From JALOOB01 sp040766655 (GTDB taxonomy: Bacteria > Chloroflexota > Anaerolineae > CG2-30-64-16), in contig JAXGQB010000015.1 of the NCBI GenBank assembly GCA_040766655.1, forward strand, positions 117,206-181,205: a DNA stretch of 64,000 nucleotides, in the 5' to 3' direction. The position numbers and the translations under genes are program-made. Below, in pieces: positions 1 through 8,596 of this stretch. The first letter of the stretch is position 1. Each line of letters begins with the position of its first letter. The notes under the pieces were generated by a model. The model ran no database searches. It saw nothing but the letters and a program-made list of their open reading frames with translations, and was not told the DNA's origin.

Positions 1-1676
1 ATCGGGACGCCGCCGCCGATCAGGAATCCGACGAAGACGCGCGGGTCCGCGATGTTGATGAACTTCACCAGCGCACTCTCGGAGATCTTGCCGGCTGCCA
101 GCAGGTCGTTCTGGACCAGGCTGATGTCGGTGATGAACGAGCCGAACAGCGCCACGGCTGCGATGACGGCAGAGCCGATCGCCACGCCCTTGGTGATGGC
201 CTTGGTGGTGTTGCCAACTGCGTCCAGGTCGGTCATGATCTTGCGCGCGCCGGGCGGCATTTGGGCCATTTCGCCGATGCCGTTCGCGTTGTCAGAGATC
301 GGGCCGAAGGAATCCATGGACACCAGGTTGCCCGCGTGGGTCAGCCAGCCGATGCCGATGAGCGCCACACCGTAGATGATGTACTCCGGGCCGAGCGAGC
401 TGTAAACCAGGACCGATACCATGATCGCGGCTGCGATGGTCAGGACAGACCAGGTGCTCGACTCATAGCCTTCCGCCAGGCCGCTGAGGATCGTGGTGGC
501 GGGGCCGTAGCGCGTGCTCTTGGCGATTTCCTGGACCGGCGGCTTGTCCGTGGCGGTGAAGTACGCGGTCAGGCGGTTCACGATCACGTTGAAGATGACG
601 CCGGCGGAAACCATGGCCGGCGCTTGCCACCAGTTGACGGCATCCGCGGCGCGGATGTAGGTCAGGCCCAGCACGAAGGAGAAGAAGATGGTGATGACGG
701 AGGAGACTTCGTAGGCAATCTCCATCGCGTGCCAGGCGTTGCCCTTCGCGACGGTCCGCTCCCACACCGGCACCGAGAAGGTGCCGACGATCGAGCTGAT
801 GACGCCGATGGCGCGGACGAGCAGCGGGAAGACGATCCAGTAGACGTCGCCGGTCATGCGCATGAGCGCAAGGCCGAGGATCAAGGCGGAGACGATGGTG
901 ACTTCGTACGACTCGAAGATGTCGGCGGCCATACCGGCGCAGTCACCGACGTTGTCGCCCACCTGGTCCGCGATGACGGCTGCATTCCGTGGGTCATCCT
1001 CTTCCAGGCCCTCTTCGACCTTGCCGACGAGGTCCGCGCCGACATCGGCTGCCTTGGTGTAGATGCCGCCGCCCACGCGCATGAAGAGCGCCAGCAGCGT
1101 GCCGCCGAAGCCGAACCCCAGCAGCGCATCCGGAGCCGCCGCACCGAAGACGATGAAGATGGTCGTGCCGCCCAACAGGCCAAGGCCGTCGGTCAGCATA
1201 CCGGTGACCGTACCGGAGCGGTAGGCGATGCGGAGAGCATCGCCGAAGTTGCGCATCGAGGCCGCAGCAACGCGAATATTGCCTTGCACCGCCATGCGCA
1301 TGCCTAGCTGACCGACCGTCAGCGAGAAGAGAGCGCCGAGCACGAAGGCAACGGCCCGCCCGATCGCAATCACGATGCGGGCGTTGTCACCGAACATCTC
1401 CCTTGCCTCAGGGGTCGGCTGCGCAATCCAGACGCTGGCAAAGAGTGCAAAGACGAGGACGCCGACGAACGGCAGAATCGTCTTGAGCTGCTGCCCGAGA
1501 TACGCGTCTGCGCCGTCCTTGACCGCGGTCCAGACCTGGATCATACGCGCAGTGCCCTTGTCCTCCGCCATGACATTGCGGTAGAGCAAGTACGCGTAGA
1601 CCAGGCTGAGCGCCGCAATGACCAGGACCGCGTAGATAGCAGATGTCTCAAACGAGGTGAGTGCTAGTTTGCCCAT
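1..1676 (-). CDS. hppA: Membrane-bound H+-translocating pyrophosphatase, C-terminus beyond window
   Basis: Couples pyrophosphate hydrolysis to proton pumping across the cytoplasmic membrane. About 558 N-terminal codons are present; the gene runs off the left edge. The start is ATG at 1676 with GGGAAGGA upstream. The substrate-binding signature DVGADLVGKVEEG is at residues 211-223 and DNVGDCAGMAADIFESY at 241-257, amid many hydrophobic segments. The GNTTKA motif carries Lys492; in this family Lys at that place marks the K+-independent H+-pumping class, while K+-dependent enzymes have Ala. It is transcribed alone, divergently from rnd, with a leader of roughly 125 nt. Confidence 0.96.
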   Translation of the reverse strand, partial: MGKLALTSFETSAIYAVLVIAALSLVYAYLLYRNVMAEDKGTARMIQVWTAVKDGADAYLGQQLKTILPFVGVLVFALFASVWIAQPTPEAREMFGDNARIVIAIGRAVAFVLGALFSLTVGQLGMRMAVQGNIRVAAASMRNFGDALRIAYRSGTVTGMLTDGLGLLGGTTIFIVFGAAAPDALLGFGFGGTLLALFMRVGGGIYTKAADVGADLVGKVEEGLEEDDPRNAAVIADQVGDNVGDCAGMAADIFESYEVTIVSALILGLALMRMTGDVYWIVFPLLVRAIGVISSIVGTFSVPVWERTVAKGNAWHAMEIAYEVSSVITIFFSFVLGLTYIRAADAVNWWQAPAMVSAGVIFNVIVNRLTAYFTATDKPPVQEIAKSTRYGPATTILSGLAEGYESSTWSVLTIAAAIMVSVLVYSSLGPEYIIYGVALIGIGWLTHAGNLVSMDSFGPISDNANGIGEMAQMPPGARKIMTDLDAVGNTTKAITKGVAIGSAVIAAVALFGSFITDISLVQNDLLAAGKISESALVKFINIADPRVFVGFLIGGGVP

Positions 1677-1808
1677 GATTCCTTCCCAGAACCTCCTCCG
1701 ATATGATTGATCGGTCGCCCTCAACGGGCGGCTGGGCCCGTCTACGGTTGGATGAGGGATCCGCTAACGGGACGGTATTGTGTCGTTCAAACGTGGCACA
1801 ACGCTGCA

Positions 1809-1837
1809 ATTCTAAGTATTTGCCATGTCTTTGTCAA
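1809..1837 (-). promoter_or_regulatory. hppA promoter
   Basis: On the minus strand, TTGACA (1837-1832), a 17-bp spacer and TAGAAT (1814-1809) form a near-consensus sigma-70-type promoter. Transcription would start near 1802. The rest of the 307-bp gap between hppA and rnd holds the rnd promoter; nothing else was recognised there. Confidence 0.75.
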
Positions 1838-1888
1838 GAAGCTTACAATTGACGAACGTTTGATGTGAATGCTCGTAATGACAATTGT

Positions 1889-1917
1889 TTGACAGTCTGT
1901 CTGCTTGGGCAGATAAT
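1889..1917 (+). promoter_or_regulatory. rnd promoter
   Basis: TTGACA (1889-1894), 17 bp, GATAAT (1912-1917). Transcription should begin near 1924. This rules out the longer open frame starting at 1885 and places the rnd start at 1984. Confidence 0.75.
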
Positions 1918-1983
1918 GTCCTGTGCGCTCCTGACAGAACGCGTTCTGCCGTTGCCATCACGATCAGGGGTGTCGTCTGCGAT

Positions 1984-3147
1984 ATGCCAATGGAAAAAGC
2001 CCAAATCACTGTCACCGCCCGTCAACTGCCGCCGCCCATCCTGGTCGATACACCGGCAGGGTTCGATGCGATGCTGGATCACCTGGCGGTCCAGCCGGTG
2101 CTCGCGCTCGATACCGAGTCGAACAGCCTGTACCGCTATCACTACCGGGTGTGCCTGATTCAGATCAGCAGCGCCAGCCGCGACTATCTGCTCGACCCCA
2201 TCCGCCTGCCCCGCATCGAGCCCTTCGGGAGCATCCTGGCGGACCCGGCCATCGAGAAGGTGTTCCACGCGGCCGAGAACGATATCCTGACGCTGAAGCG
2301 CGATTTTGGTTTTACTTTCGCGTCCATCTTCGACACCATGCTGGCCGCACGCATCCTGGGCTGGCCGCAGGTGGGCCTGGCCGCAGTGCTGGAGCGTCAT
2401 TTCAGCGTCAAGCTGGACAAGCGCGCCCAGCTGACCGACTGGGGCCAGCGTCCGCTCACCGCTGCACAGCTGAGCTATGGCCGGCTGGACAGCCACTACC
2501 TGTTGCCGTTGCGCGACCTGTTGCTGGAGGAGCTGCGGAATCGCAAGCGAACGCGGGAGGCGCAGGAGGCGTTCGAGGCCCTGCCGCACATCTCCTACGT
2601 CGAGAAGCCGTTCGATCCCGATGGCTTCTGGCGCATCAAAGGCGCACGCGACCTCGAGCCGGGCGAGTTAGCCGTCCTGCGCGAGCTTTATCTGTGGCGC
2701 GACGACGAGGCGCGGCTCCTGGATCGCCCGCCCTTCAAGGTCCTGGGCGATAGGACGCTCGTGCTGCTCAGCCAGGTCCAGCCGCAGCAGCCGTACGATC
2801 TGCCGCTGAGCCCGCGCCAGATCGATCTCTACGGCAGCAGCATCCTGGCGGCCGTTGCGCGCGGCCGCTCCATGCCCCCACCCTCGCCGCCTGCCCGCGT
2901 TCACAACGGGAACGGCCGCCCCGATCCCCGGGTGCAGGCCCGTTTCGACCGCCTGCGCAACTGGCGCGGCCAGCGCGCGGCCGAGCGGGAGGTAGACCCC
3001 GACATCGTCATGAACAACGACTCGCTGATGGCCATCGCACGCGCGGCGCCCGGCGATCTGGAGGCGCTGGCCAGCCTCGGCGTCCTGGGCGCCTGGAAGC
3101 TGCAGGAATATGGCGCGGACCTGGTCCGCGTGGTGAATGAGGCCTGA
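1984..3147 (+). CDS. rnd: Ribonuclease D
   Basis: A 387-aa 3'-5' exoribonuclease for tRNA and other structured RNA trimming. The DEDDy nuclease residues are visible: Asp43 and Glu45 (ALDTES), Asp100 (HAAENDI), and Tyr165/Asp169 (YGRLD). An HRDC region follows at about residues 210-290, then a less conserved tail of about 100 residues. ATG1984 was chosen because the promoter lies inside the longer frame; ATG1990 is possible. The next gene begins 8 bp downstream, so the two probably share a transcript. Confidence 0.93.
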   Translation: MPMEKAQITVTARQLPPPILVDTPAGFDAMLDHLAVQPVLALDTESNSLYRYHYRVCLIQISSASRDYLLDPIRLPRIEPFGSILADPAIEKVFHAAENDILTLKRDFGFTFASIFDTMLAARILGWPQVGLAAVLERHFSVKLDKRAQLTDWGQRPLTAAQLSYGRLDSHYLLPLRDLLLEELRNRKRTREAQEAFEALPHISYVEKPFDPDGFWRIKGARDLEPGELAVLRELYLWRDDEARLLDRPPFKVLGDRTLVLLSQVQPQQPYDLPLSPRQIDLYGSSILAAVARGRSMPPPSPPARVHNGNGRPDPRVQARFDRLRNWRGQRAAEREVDPDIVMNNDSLMAIARAAPGDLEALASLGVLGAWKLQEYGADLVRVVNEA

Positions 3148-3154
3148 TCAGCCG

Positions 3155-3373
3155 ATGCTCACCACCTATTCGGAGATTCGTCTTGGCGACCGGGTACGCA
3201 TGCGCAAGGCCCACCCCTGTGGCAGCGCGGAGTGGGAAGTCGTGCGACTGGGCGCCGACATCGGCATTCGCTGCGCGGGTTGCGGCCGCCGCGTGCTGCT
3301 CCCGCGTTCACAGTTCTTGCGCCAGGTGAAAAGCCTGCTCGCGCAAGGCCCGGCCGCCGAGCCCCCAGCATGA
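3155..3373 (+). CDS. DUF951 family protein
   Basis: A 72-aa soluble protein. The pattern LGDRVRMRKAHPCG, then EWEVVRLGADIGIRC and GCGRRVLLPR, is that of the DUF951 family, short proteins common in Firmicutes and Chloroflexota whose function is not established. Cys residues in HPCG and CAGCG could bind metal. Its TGA overlaps the ATG of the MFS gene (ATGA), which suggests translational coupling. ATG3155 was preferred to 3137, which would overlap the rnd stop. Confidence 0.85.
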   Translation: MLTTYSEIRLGDRVRMRKAHPCGSAEWEVVRLGADIGIRCAGCGRRVLLPRSQFLRQVKSLLAQGPAAEPPA

Positions 3374-4692
3374 CACAATCGACCGACCAGGGTTTCAAGG
3401 CAGTCCTGGCCAACCGCAATTTCCGCGCGCTCTGGCTTGCGCAGCTCATGGCGCAGACGGCTCAGCACGCAATCCACTTCATCCAGCTGGTGTTGGTGGA
3501 GAAGCTGACCGGTTCGGCCGTCCAGCTCGGCATCACCATCCTGGCGTTCACCGTGCCCGGCATTCTCTTCAGCCCCATCGCCGGCGTGATGGCCGACCGG
3601 CTGCCGCGGAAGTGGATTTTGGTCGGGTCGAACGTGGTGCGGGTTGTGTTTGCGCTGACCTACATCGTCATCCTGGGCCAGCTGGACGGCGCGTGGCGGC
3701 TGATTGCCATCTATGTGTTGACCTTCCTGACCGCGACCCTGGCCCAGTTCTTCGCGCCAGCCGAAGGCGCGTCCATTCCGATGCTGGTCGGCGAAAATCA
3801 CCTGTTGCAGGCCAACTCGTTGTTCACCCTCACCATGGCGGCCGCGCAGGTGCTCGGCCTCATGGTGCTGGGGCCGCTCTCCATCAGCCTGCTGCGCGTG
3901 GAGGGTGGTTTCGCGCTGCTAGCCGGGTTATACCTGGTTGCCGCGATCTCGGTGGCCACCCTGCCGACGGATCGGCCCGCCCCGCGCGGTGGCTCAGCCA
4001 CCTCAGGGTGGCGCCGCGTATGGACCGAGATGGCCGAGAGCCTGCTGTTCGTGCGTGGCCAACGCCGCATCCAGACCGCGATCGTCCAGCTGGTGACCAT
4101 CGCCACCATGATCATGCTGATGGCCATGCTTGCACCCGGGTATGCCGCGCGCGTGCTGGGCATGTCCGCGGAGAATGCGGTCATCGTCTTTGCCCCGGCC
4201 GGACTCGGCATGCTCCTCGCGATCGGTCTGACCGGACGTTGGGGCCACCTGCTGCGCCGGTACGGTTTCGGCTACCTGGGCCTGATCTTCAGCGGCCTCG
4301 CGTTTGCAGGCATGGGCTGGATCGCCCTGAGCTACGACCGCCTGATGCAGCCCATCCTGCAGTTCTATCCCCACGCCGCGTTCAGCCTCACCACTGCCAC
4401 CATGACGCTGGGCTTCATCCTGGGCCTGTGCCTCGCGAGCGTGAATATCCTCGGCCAGACCACCGTACAGCGGGACTCGCCGGCCTACATCCGGGGCCGG
4501 GTCCTGGCACTGCAGTTCATGCTCAGCAACCTGGTCGGCATTCCGCCCATGTTGGCCCTGGGCGGCCTGGCCGACGTGATCGGCATCCCGCGCGTGATGG
4601 AAGTCGCCGGGCTTGCAGCCATCGGCATGGCGCTCCTGAGCCTCCTTGTCGGTCGCATGCCCGACCGGAGTGACAAACCCACTGCCCAATGA
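3370..4692 (+). CDS. MFS transporter, EntS/MFS_3-like exporter
   Basis: A 440-aa polytopic membrane protein with about twelve hydrophobic helices. The N-terminus (NRNFRALWLAQLMAQTAQHA) and the loop after helix 2 (MADRLPRKWIL) match the drug/siderophore exporter branch of the major facilitator superfamily. A polar loop near residues 200-215 separates the two six-helix halves. Substrate cannot be read from the sequence. It is the last gene of the rnd-DUF951-MFS run; the rpmH promoter starts 21 bp after its stop. Confidence 0.85.
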   Translation: MTQSTDQGFKAVLANRNFRALWLAQLMAQTAQHAIHFIQLVLVEKLTGSAVQLGITILAFTVPGILFSPIAGVMADRLPRKWILVGSNVVRVVFALTYIVILGQLDGAWRLIAIYVLTFLTATLAQFFAPAEGASIPMLVGENHLLQANSLFTLTMAAAQVLGLMVLGPLSISLLRVEGGFALLAGLYLVAAISVATLPTDRPAPRGGSATSGWRRVWTEMAESLLFVRGQRRIQTAIVQLVTIATMIMLMAMLAPGYAARVLGMSAENAVIVFAPAGLGMLLAIGLTGRWGHLLRRYGFGYLGLIFSGLAFAGMGWIALSYDRLMQPILQFYPHAAFSLTTATMTLGFILGLCLASVNILGQTTVQRDSPAYIRGRVLALQFMLSNLVGIPPMLALGGLADVIGIPRVMEVAGLAAIGMALLSLLVGRMPDRSDKPTAQ

Positions 4693-4712
4693 CCGGCCAA
4701 CCGGTCGTGAAT

Positions 4713-4742
4713 TTGACACCCAGGCACGCGCACAGGTATAAT
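4713..4742 (+). promoter_or_regulatory. rpmH operon promoter
   Basis: Perfect hexamers TTGACA (4713-4718) and TATAAT (4737-4742) with an 18-bp spacer. The start of transcription is expected near 4750, giving a leader of about 113 nt before rpmH. Confidence 0.85.
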
Positions 4743-4754
4743 CCGTTAGGTTAA

Positions 4755-4790
4755 GCGGGTGAGACCTGCTATCTGTCTCGCCTGCTTTTT
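4755..4790 (+). terminator. Terminator-like hairpin in the rpmH leader
   Basis: Arms GCGGGTGAGAC (4755-4765) and GTCTCGCCTGC (4775-4785) make an 11-bp stem with two G-U pairs and a 9-nt loop, followed at once by TTTTTCT. It lies about 5 nt after the predicted transcription start. It can end read-through from the MFS gene and could also attenuate the rpmH transcript itself. Confidence 0.65.
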
Positions 4791-4862
4791 CTGTCTACGA
4801 GATGCCACGTTGCCGCTCCGGCGCGTTGCGACGTTTTGTTATTTGATGAGGAGTTGAGATTC

Positions 4863-5003
4863 ATGTCTACCAAGCGGACCTATCAGCCGAAGAGCCGTCG
4901 TCGCCAGCGGGTGCACGGGTTCATCAGCCGAATGAGAACGCCCGGCGGTCGTCGCGTGTTGGCGATGCGCCGCGCTCGCGGTCGCAAGCGCCTGACGGTC
5001 TGA
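4863..5003 (+). CDS. rpmH: Large ribosomal subunit protein bL34
   Basis: A 46-aa very basic protein, the usual L34 length. It starts STKRTYQPKSRRR and ends GRKRLTV, with the family core RMRTPGGRRVLAMRRARG. GAGGAG lies 9 nt before the ATG. It heads the conserved block rpmH-rnpA-yidD-yidC-jag, which in most bacteria lies beside dnaA; here dnaA is about 15 kb away. Confidence 0.97.
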   Translation: MSTKRTYQPKSRRRQRVHGFISRMRTPGGRRVLAMRRARGRKRLTV

Positions 5004-5025
5004 GCAGTAAGGCAGAAGCAGAGCT

Positions 5026-5364
5026 TTGGAACGCCGGTTTCGCGTTCGCGACCATGAACGTTTCCGGCAGGTCAGGCGTGAGGGCGCCAGCCAGGCGCAT
5101 CCACTGATGGTCTTGAGCTATTTGCCGAACGAGATGGATGTCAGCCGCTGTGGCTTTACGGTCAGCAGGCGAATCGGAAAGGCTGTCGAGCGCAATCGGG
5201 CCCGGCGGCGCATGAATGAAGCAGTGCGTCATCTGTGGGACCTGGTTCATCCGGGGTGGGACCTCGTATGGATCGCACGGCCGGGCATCAACGACGCCAG
5301 CTTCCCGGACATACAAGATGCCTGTGCCCGCCTGTTACGGCGGGCACGCTTGCTGAAAGAATGA
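5026..5364 (+). CDS. rnpA: Ribonuclease P protein component
   Basis: A 112-aa basic protein that assists the RNase P RNA in removing tRNA 5' leaders. The signature RRIGKAVERNRARRRMNEA is the RNA-binding RNR motif, residues about 50-68, after FTVSRRIGK. The start appears to be TTG5026 (MERRFRVRDHERF), since no ATG or GTG fits the family N-terminus. Its stop overlaps the yidD ATG (ATGA). Confidence 0.95.
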   Translation: MERRFRVRDHERFRQVRREGASQAHPLMVLSYLPNEMDVSRCGFTVSRRIGKAVERNRARRRMNEAVRHLWDLVHPGWDLVWIARPGINDASFPDIQDACARLLRRARLLKE

Positions 5365-5570
5365 AGCGCGTTCTGTTGGCCCTGATACGGTTCTACCAGC
5401 GTGCCCTATCGCCGGCGTTGCCGGCGTCATGCCGGTTCTATCCGTCCTGTTCGGACTACACCTATCAGGCAGTCGAAAAGTATGGGGCCGTGCGCGGAGG
5501 GTGGCTGGGACTGCGCCGCATCTCCAGGTGTCATCCGTGGAACGCGGGTGGCTACGATCCCGTGCCTTAG
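5361..5570 (+). CDS. yidD: Membrane protein insertion efficiency factor YidD
   Basis: A 69-aa protein that helps insertion of inner-membrane proteins by the YidC/Sec route. It shows the family pattern IRFYQRALSPAL, SCRFYPSCSDYTYQA and RCHPWNAGGYDPVP, with an amphipathic N-terminus that should lie on the membrane. It is translationally coupled to rnpA by a 4-bp overlap and lies 21 bp before yidC. Confidence 0.96.
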   Translation: MKRVLLALIRFYQRALSPALPASCRFYPSCSDYTYQAVEKYGAVRGGWLGLRRISRCHPWNAGGYDPVP

Positions 5571-5591
5571 GGCAGAGGAGTAAGACTGAGA

Positions 5592-6626
5592 GTGAGTAAG
5601 AAACAGCGCACTTTGCTGTTAGTGGCGGTATTGTTGCTGTCCGTTCTGGTTCTGTCGGGCTGCGCGTTGCCGACCGGTCAGATCGACCTTGATAGCCCGC
5701 CCGGCTGGTGGGAGGCCGTGATCGTCTACCCGCTGGCGAAGCTTCTGATCGTGCTTCACAACTTCATCAGTGGCCTCGGCATGAACAACAGCTGGGGCTG
5801 GGCCATCGTCATCTTCACCATCCTCGTCAAGGTCGTGACCTTGCCGCTGACGCTCAAGCAACTGCAATCCACCAAGGCACAGCAGGTGCTTCAGCCCAAG
5901 CTGAAGGAGCTTCAGGAGAAGTACGGCAAAGATCGGCAGAAGCTGTCTGAAGAGCAGATGAAGCTCTACAAGGAGTCTGGCGTCAATCCGATGGGCGGCT
6001 GTCTGCCCATTCTGGTTCAGATGCCGATCCTGTTCGGCCTGTACCAGGCCCTGTACGTCCTGGCCAATCCCAGCGTGGGACAGCTGCAGGAAGCACGCTT
6101 TTTCTGGATCCCGGATCTCTCCTTCCCCAGCCTCACGGTCGGCACGTCCTGGCTCAGCGCCGCGGTGCAGAGCAATGATTGGGCCAAGCTCGCCACCTAC
6201 GCCAGCCTGCCGGTCCTGATGCTGGTCACGCAGATCGTGCTCCAGAAGATGTCCGCACCTCCGAAGGCAGCAGCCGGACAGCAGGATTCACAGGCGCGCA
6301 TGATGACCCAGATGATGCTCTTCATGCCGCTCATGTTCGCCTGGATCACCCTGGGCCTGCCCTCAGGCCTGACGCTTTACTGGACCGTCTCGAACATCCT
6401 GGCCCTGGTTCAGCAGTACTTTGTCACCGGCTGGGGTGGGCTTTCGGACTGGTTGCCCTTCCTGAAGACAAAGCAGCTGGCCCTGGCCGGTGCAGGCAGT
6501 TCCACCAGGGCAGTGGTCAGCAGCAACCCCTCGAAGGCTGGCGCCAGCTCAGAGCCGGTTGCCCCGACTCGCATCGTGAGTGAAACACCCGATAAGCCGG
6601 TCAAGCGCCGCAAGCGCCGTCGCTAG
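5592..6626 (+). CDS. yidC: Membrane protein insertase YidC/Oxa1, lipoprotein type
   Basis: A 344-aa insertase for inner-membrane proteins. It begins with GTG5592 and a lipoprotein signal ending LSGC (Cys24). The five-helix Oxa1 core starts near residue 55 (NSWGWAIVIFTILVKVVTLP) with the cytoplasmic hairpin KLKELQEKYGKDRQKLSEEQ near 95-115. The C-terminal tail is basic (KRRKRRR), as expected for ribosome contact. The large periplasmic domain of proteobacterial YidC is absent. A family-like Arg is not obvious in helix 1; a Lys (LVKVV) is in the equivalent region. Confidence 0.95.
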   Translation: MSKKQRTLLLVAVLLLSVLVLSGCALPTGQIDLDSPPGWWEAVIVYPLAKLLIVLHNFISGLGMNNSWGWAIVIFTILVKVVTLPLTLKQLQSTKAQQVLQPKLKELQEKYGKDRQKLSEEQMKLYKESGVNPMGGCLPILVQMPILFGLYQALYVLANPSVGQLQEARFFWIPDLSFPSLTVGTSWLSAAVQSNDWAKLATYASLPVLMLVTQIVLQKMSAPPKAAAGQQDSQARMMTQMMLFMPLMFAWITLGLPSGLTLYWTVSNILALVQQYFVTGWGGLSDWLPFLKTKQLALAGAGSSTRAVVSSNPSKAGASSEPVAPTRIVSETPDKPVKRRKRRR

Positions 6627-6654
6627 TCCGGCCCCGGCTCACCATCGTTGAGGA

Positions 6655-7530
6655 ATGAGACCTATGATAGGAGATAAGAGCGGAGAGTTCCGCGGTAAGA
6701 CCGTAGAGGCCGCCATTGCGGCGGGGCTGGCTGCGTTGCGGCTGGCGCGAGAAGATGCAGAGGTCGAGATCATTCGACCGGGAAGCCGCGGTGTGCTGGG
6801 CATCGGTGCGGAAGACGCCGTCGTGCGTGTTTCCAAAGTGGCCCCTGTGGTGGTTCCCCCGCCAGCGCCGCGACCCGTCAAGGCGGTCGAGGTTCAGGCT
6901 GAGCCATCGGCGACACCCGCACCCACACCGGCGCCGCGCCCCGAGCCTAAGGCGACACCTGCGCCGCGACAGGAACCCAAGGCCGCACCGGTGGTGCAGC
7001 CTGCGGTGACGAAAGCGGAAGAGGGCAGTCACGAGGAGCGCGCGCTTGCTGCCGCTGAAAAGGGCCGCGAACTGCTGGCCGGGATGCTCGAGCACATGGG
7101 TGTGCGGGCCCGGGTCGAGATCGTGCCCCAGAGCGACGCAGAGGTCGACGAGGCCGGCGAGGATGACCGTGCGTTGGTCCTCAACATCGTCGGCGATGAC
7201 CTGGGTGTCCTGATCGGGCGGCAGAACGAGACGCTTTCAGCCATCGAGTTCGTCACCCGCCTCATGGTGAACCAGCAGGTGCGCTCGCGGACGAGTTTCG
7301 TGGTCGACGTGAACGGGTATCGCGCGAAGCGCGCCGAGTCGCTGCGCAAGCTCGCCCTGCGCATGGCCGAGCAGGCCAGCGAATCGGGACGTACCGTTGC
7401 CCTGGAGCCCATGCCGCCCGCGGAGCGGCGCATTATTCACCTGGCGCTTCGCGAGCATGCCTCCGTCTCGACGCAGAGCATCGGCGAAGGCGACCGGCGC
7501 AAGGTCACGATCGTACCGAAACGGGATTGA
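6655..7530 (+). CDS. jag: RNA-binding protein Jag/KhpB
   Basis: A 291-aa cytoplasmic RNA-binding protein. Domains in order: Jag-N (about 1-60; GKTVEAAIAAGLAALRL and GSRGVLGIG), a Pro/Ala-rich linker (about 62-120), a KH domain (about 145-220, IGRQNETLSAIEFVTRLM), and R3H (about 225-291, RRIIHLALREH). In other bacteria KhpB pairs with KhpA and affects cell-wall growth. ATG6664 is an alternative start with better spacing from GAGGA. A terminator follows 24 bp after the stop. Confidence 0.94.
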   Translation: MRPMIGDKSGEFRGKTVEAAIAAGLAALRLAREDAEVEIIRPGSRGVLGIGAEDAVVRVSKVAPVVVPPPAPRPVKAVEVQAEPSATPAPTPAPRPEPKATPAPRQEPKAAPVVQPAVTKAEEGSHEERALAAAEKGRELLAGMLEHMGVRARVEIVPQSDAEVDEAGEDDRALVLNIVGDDLGVLIGRQNETLSAIEFVTRLMVNQQVRSRTSFVVDVNGYRAKRAESLRKLALRMAEQASESGRTVALEPMPPAERRIIHLALREHASVSTQSIGEGDRRKVTIVPKRD

Positions 7531-7554
7531 ATCCCGCCCCACAGCATGTGGATC

Positions 7555-7603
7555 AAGACTTCGCCTCCCCGCGCAGCAAACGCGCGATGGGGCGAAGTCT
7601 TTT
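7555..7603 (+). terminator. Terminator after the rpmH-jag operon
   Basis: AAGACTTCGCC (from 7555) pairs with GGGCGAAGTCTT (to 7602) across a loop of about 24 nt, followed by T residues. It closes the ribosomal protein/insertase operon. Confidence 0.75.
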
Positions 7604-7635
7604 CATATGATGCGGTGGCGCGCGGCCCGACTTCG

Positions 7636-7664
7636 TTGACCCTCCTTCGCGCCTATGTTAGAAT
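7636..7664 (+). promoter_or_regulatory. Promoter of the pfkB-like/parA/parB operon
   Basis: TTGACC (7636-7641), 17 bp, TAGAAT (7659-7664). Transcription should start near 7671, about 23 nt before the TTG start of the kinase gene. Confidence 0.7.
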
Positions 7665-7693
7665 TTCCACACCACACGGACTGGAGCTAGTCG

Positions 7694-8596
7694 TTGCAGA
7701 TCGATTTCCTTGCCGTCGGGAACGTGACCCGCGATATTGCGCCCGAAGGGTTCCGCCTGGGCGGCACCGTCTCGTTTGCCGCCGTAACAGCACGACGTCT
7801 CGGCTGCCATCCGGGGATTCTGACCCGCGCGGCTCTCGATGGGCTTGTGCCGCCAGCCGAATCGATCGGTCCCGCGGGCCTTCAAACCAGCGGCCTCCCC
7901 GGAACGCCCCTGGCAGACATACCCATCCACGTCATGCCGTCGCCGGTGACGACGACCTTCGCCAATATCTATCGCGAGAGCGGCCGGGTGCAGGTGATCC
8001 AGGCCATCGCCGATCCCGTGACACCCGAGGGCCTGCCCCCCGAATGGGCAGACACGCCGGTCGTCCTGCTGGGCCCCATCGCGCGGGAGATCCCGGCCGT
8101 TTGGGCCGGCATGTTTCCGCGCGCGCTGCTGGGGATCACGCCCCAGGGCCTCATGCGTCGTTGGGATGAAGCCGGCCATGTCGCGCCGGGGCCGTGGGAC
8201 GATGCAGAGGCATTCCTGGCGCGTGCTGACGCGGTGATCCTGAGCCGGGAGGATGTGGGCGGTGACGATGCGCGCATTGGCTGGCTGGCCGCCAGGGCGC
8301 GCCTGCTCGTCGTCACCGACGGCTGGCACGGCGCAACCGTGTACCAGGACGGAATCAGGATCCAGATTCCGCCCCGGCCCGCGGTCGAGGTCGACCCGAC
8401 GGGCGCGGGCGACGTGTTTGCCACTGCCTTTCTCGTACGTTACGCGGAGACGTCCGATCCCCAGGTCGCGGCCCGCTTCGCGAATGTGGTGGCTTCGATG
8501 TCCGTGGAAGCGCCCGGCCAGGCAGGCATTCCCCTGCGCGCCACGGTCGAAGCCTGGCTGCAGGGCGACGAGGCGCTGGGAAAGACGAAGCTATGA
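7694..8596 (+). CDS. PfkB/ribokinase-family carbohydrate or nucleoside kinase
   Basis: A 300-aa cytosolic kinase. The C-terminal ATP/anion-hole signature DPTGAGDVFATAF lies near residues 235-247, with the catalytic Asp in GAGD, and the N-terminus (FLAVGNVTRDIA) matches PfkB family 1. The middle is divergent, so the substrate cannot be named. Start TTG7694 follows GGAG. Its TGA overlaps the parA ATG (ATGA), an unusual first gene for a par operon. Confidence 0.85.
   Translation: MQIDFLAVGNVTRDIAPEGFRLGGTVSFAAVTARRLGCHPGILTRAALDGLVPPAESIGPAGLQTSGLPGTPLADIPIHVMPSPVTTTFANIYRESGRVQVIQAIADPVTPEGLPPEWADTPVVLLGPIAREIPAVWAGMFPRALLGITPQGLMRRWDEAGHVAPGPWDDAEAFLARADAVILSREDVGGDDARIGWLAARARLLVVTDGWHGATVYQDGIRIQIPPRPAVEVDPTGAGDVFATAFLVRYAETSDPQVAARFANVVASMSVEAPGQAGIPLRATVEAWLQGDEALGKTKL

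Noticed and set aside
261..1307. A 348-codon plus-strand open frame at the left edge
   Set aside because: It is antisense to hppA, whose signature motifs are read clearly on the minus strand.
1677..1808. Riboswitch in the long hppA leader
   Set aside because: Small stems can be drawn (around CGGGC...GCCCG), but no known riboswitch core or terminator was recognised.
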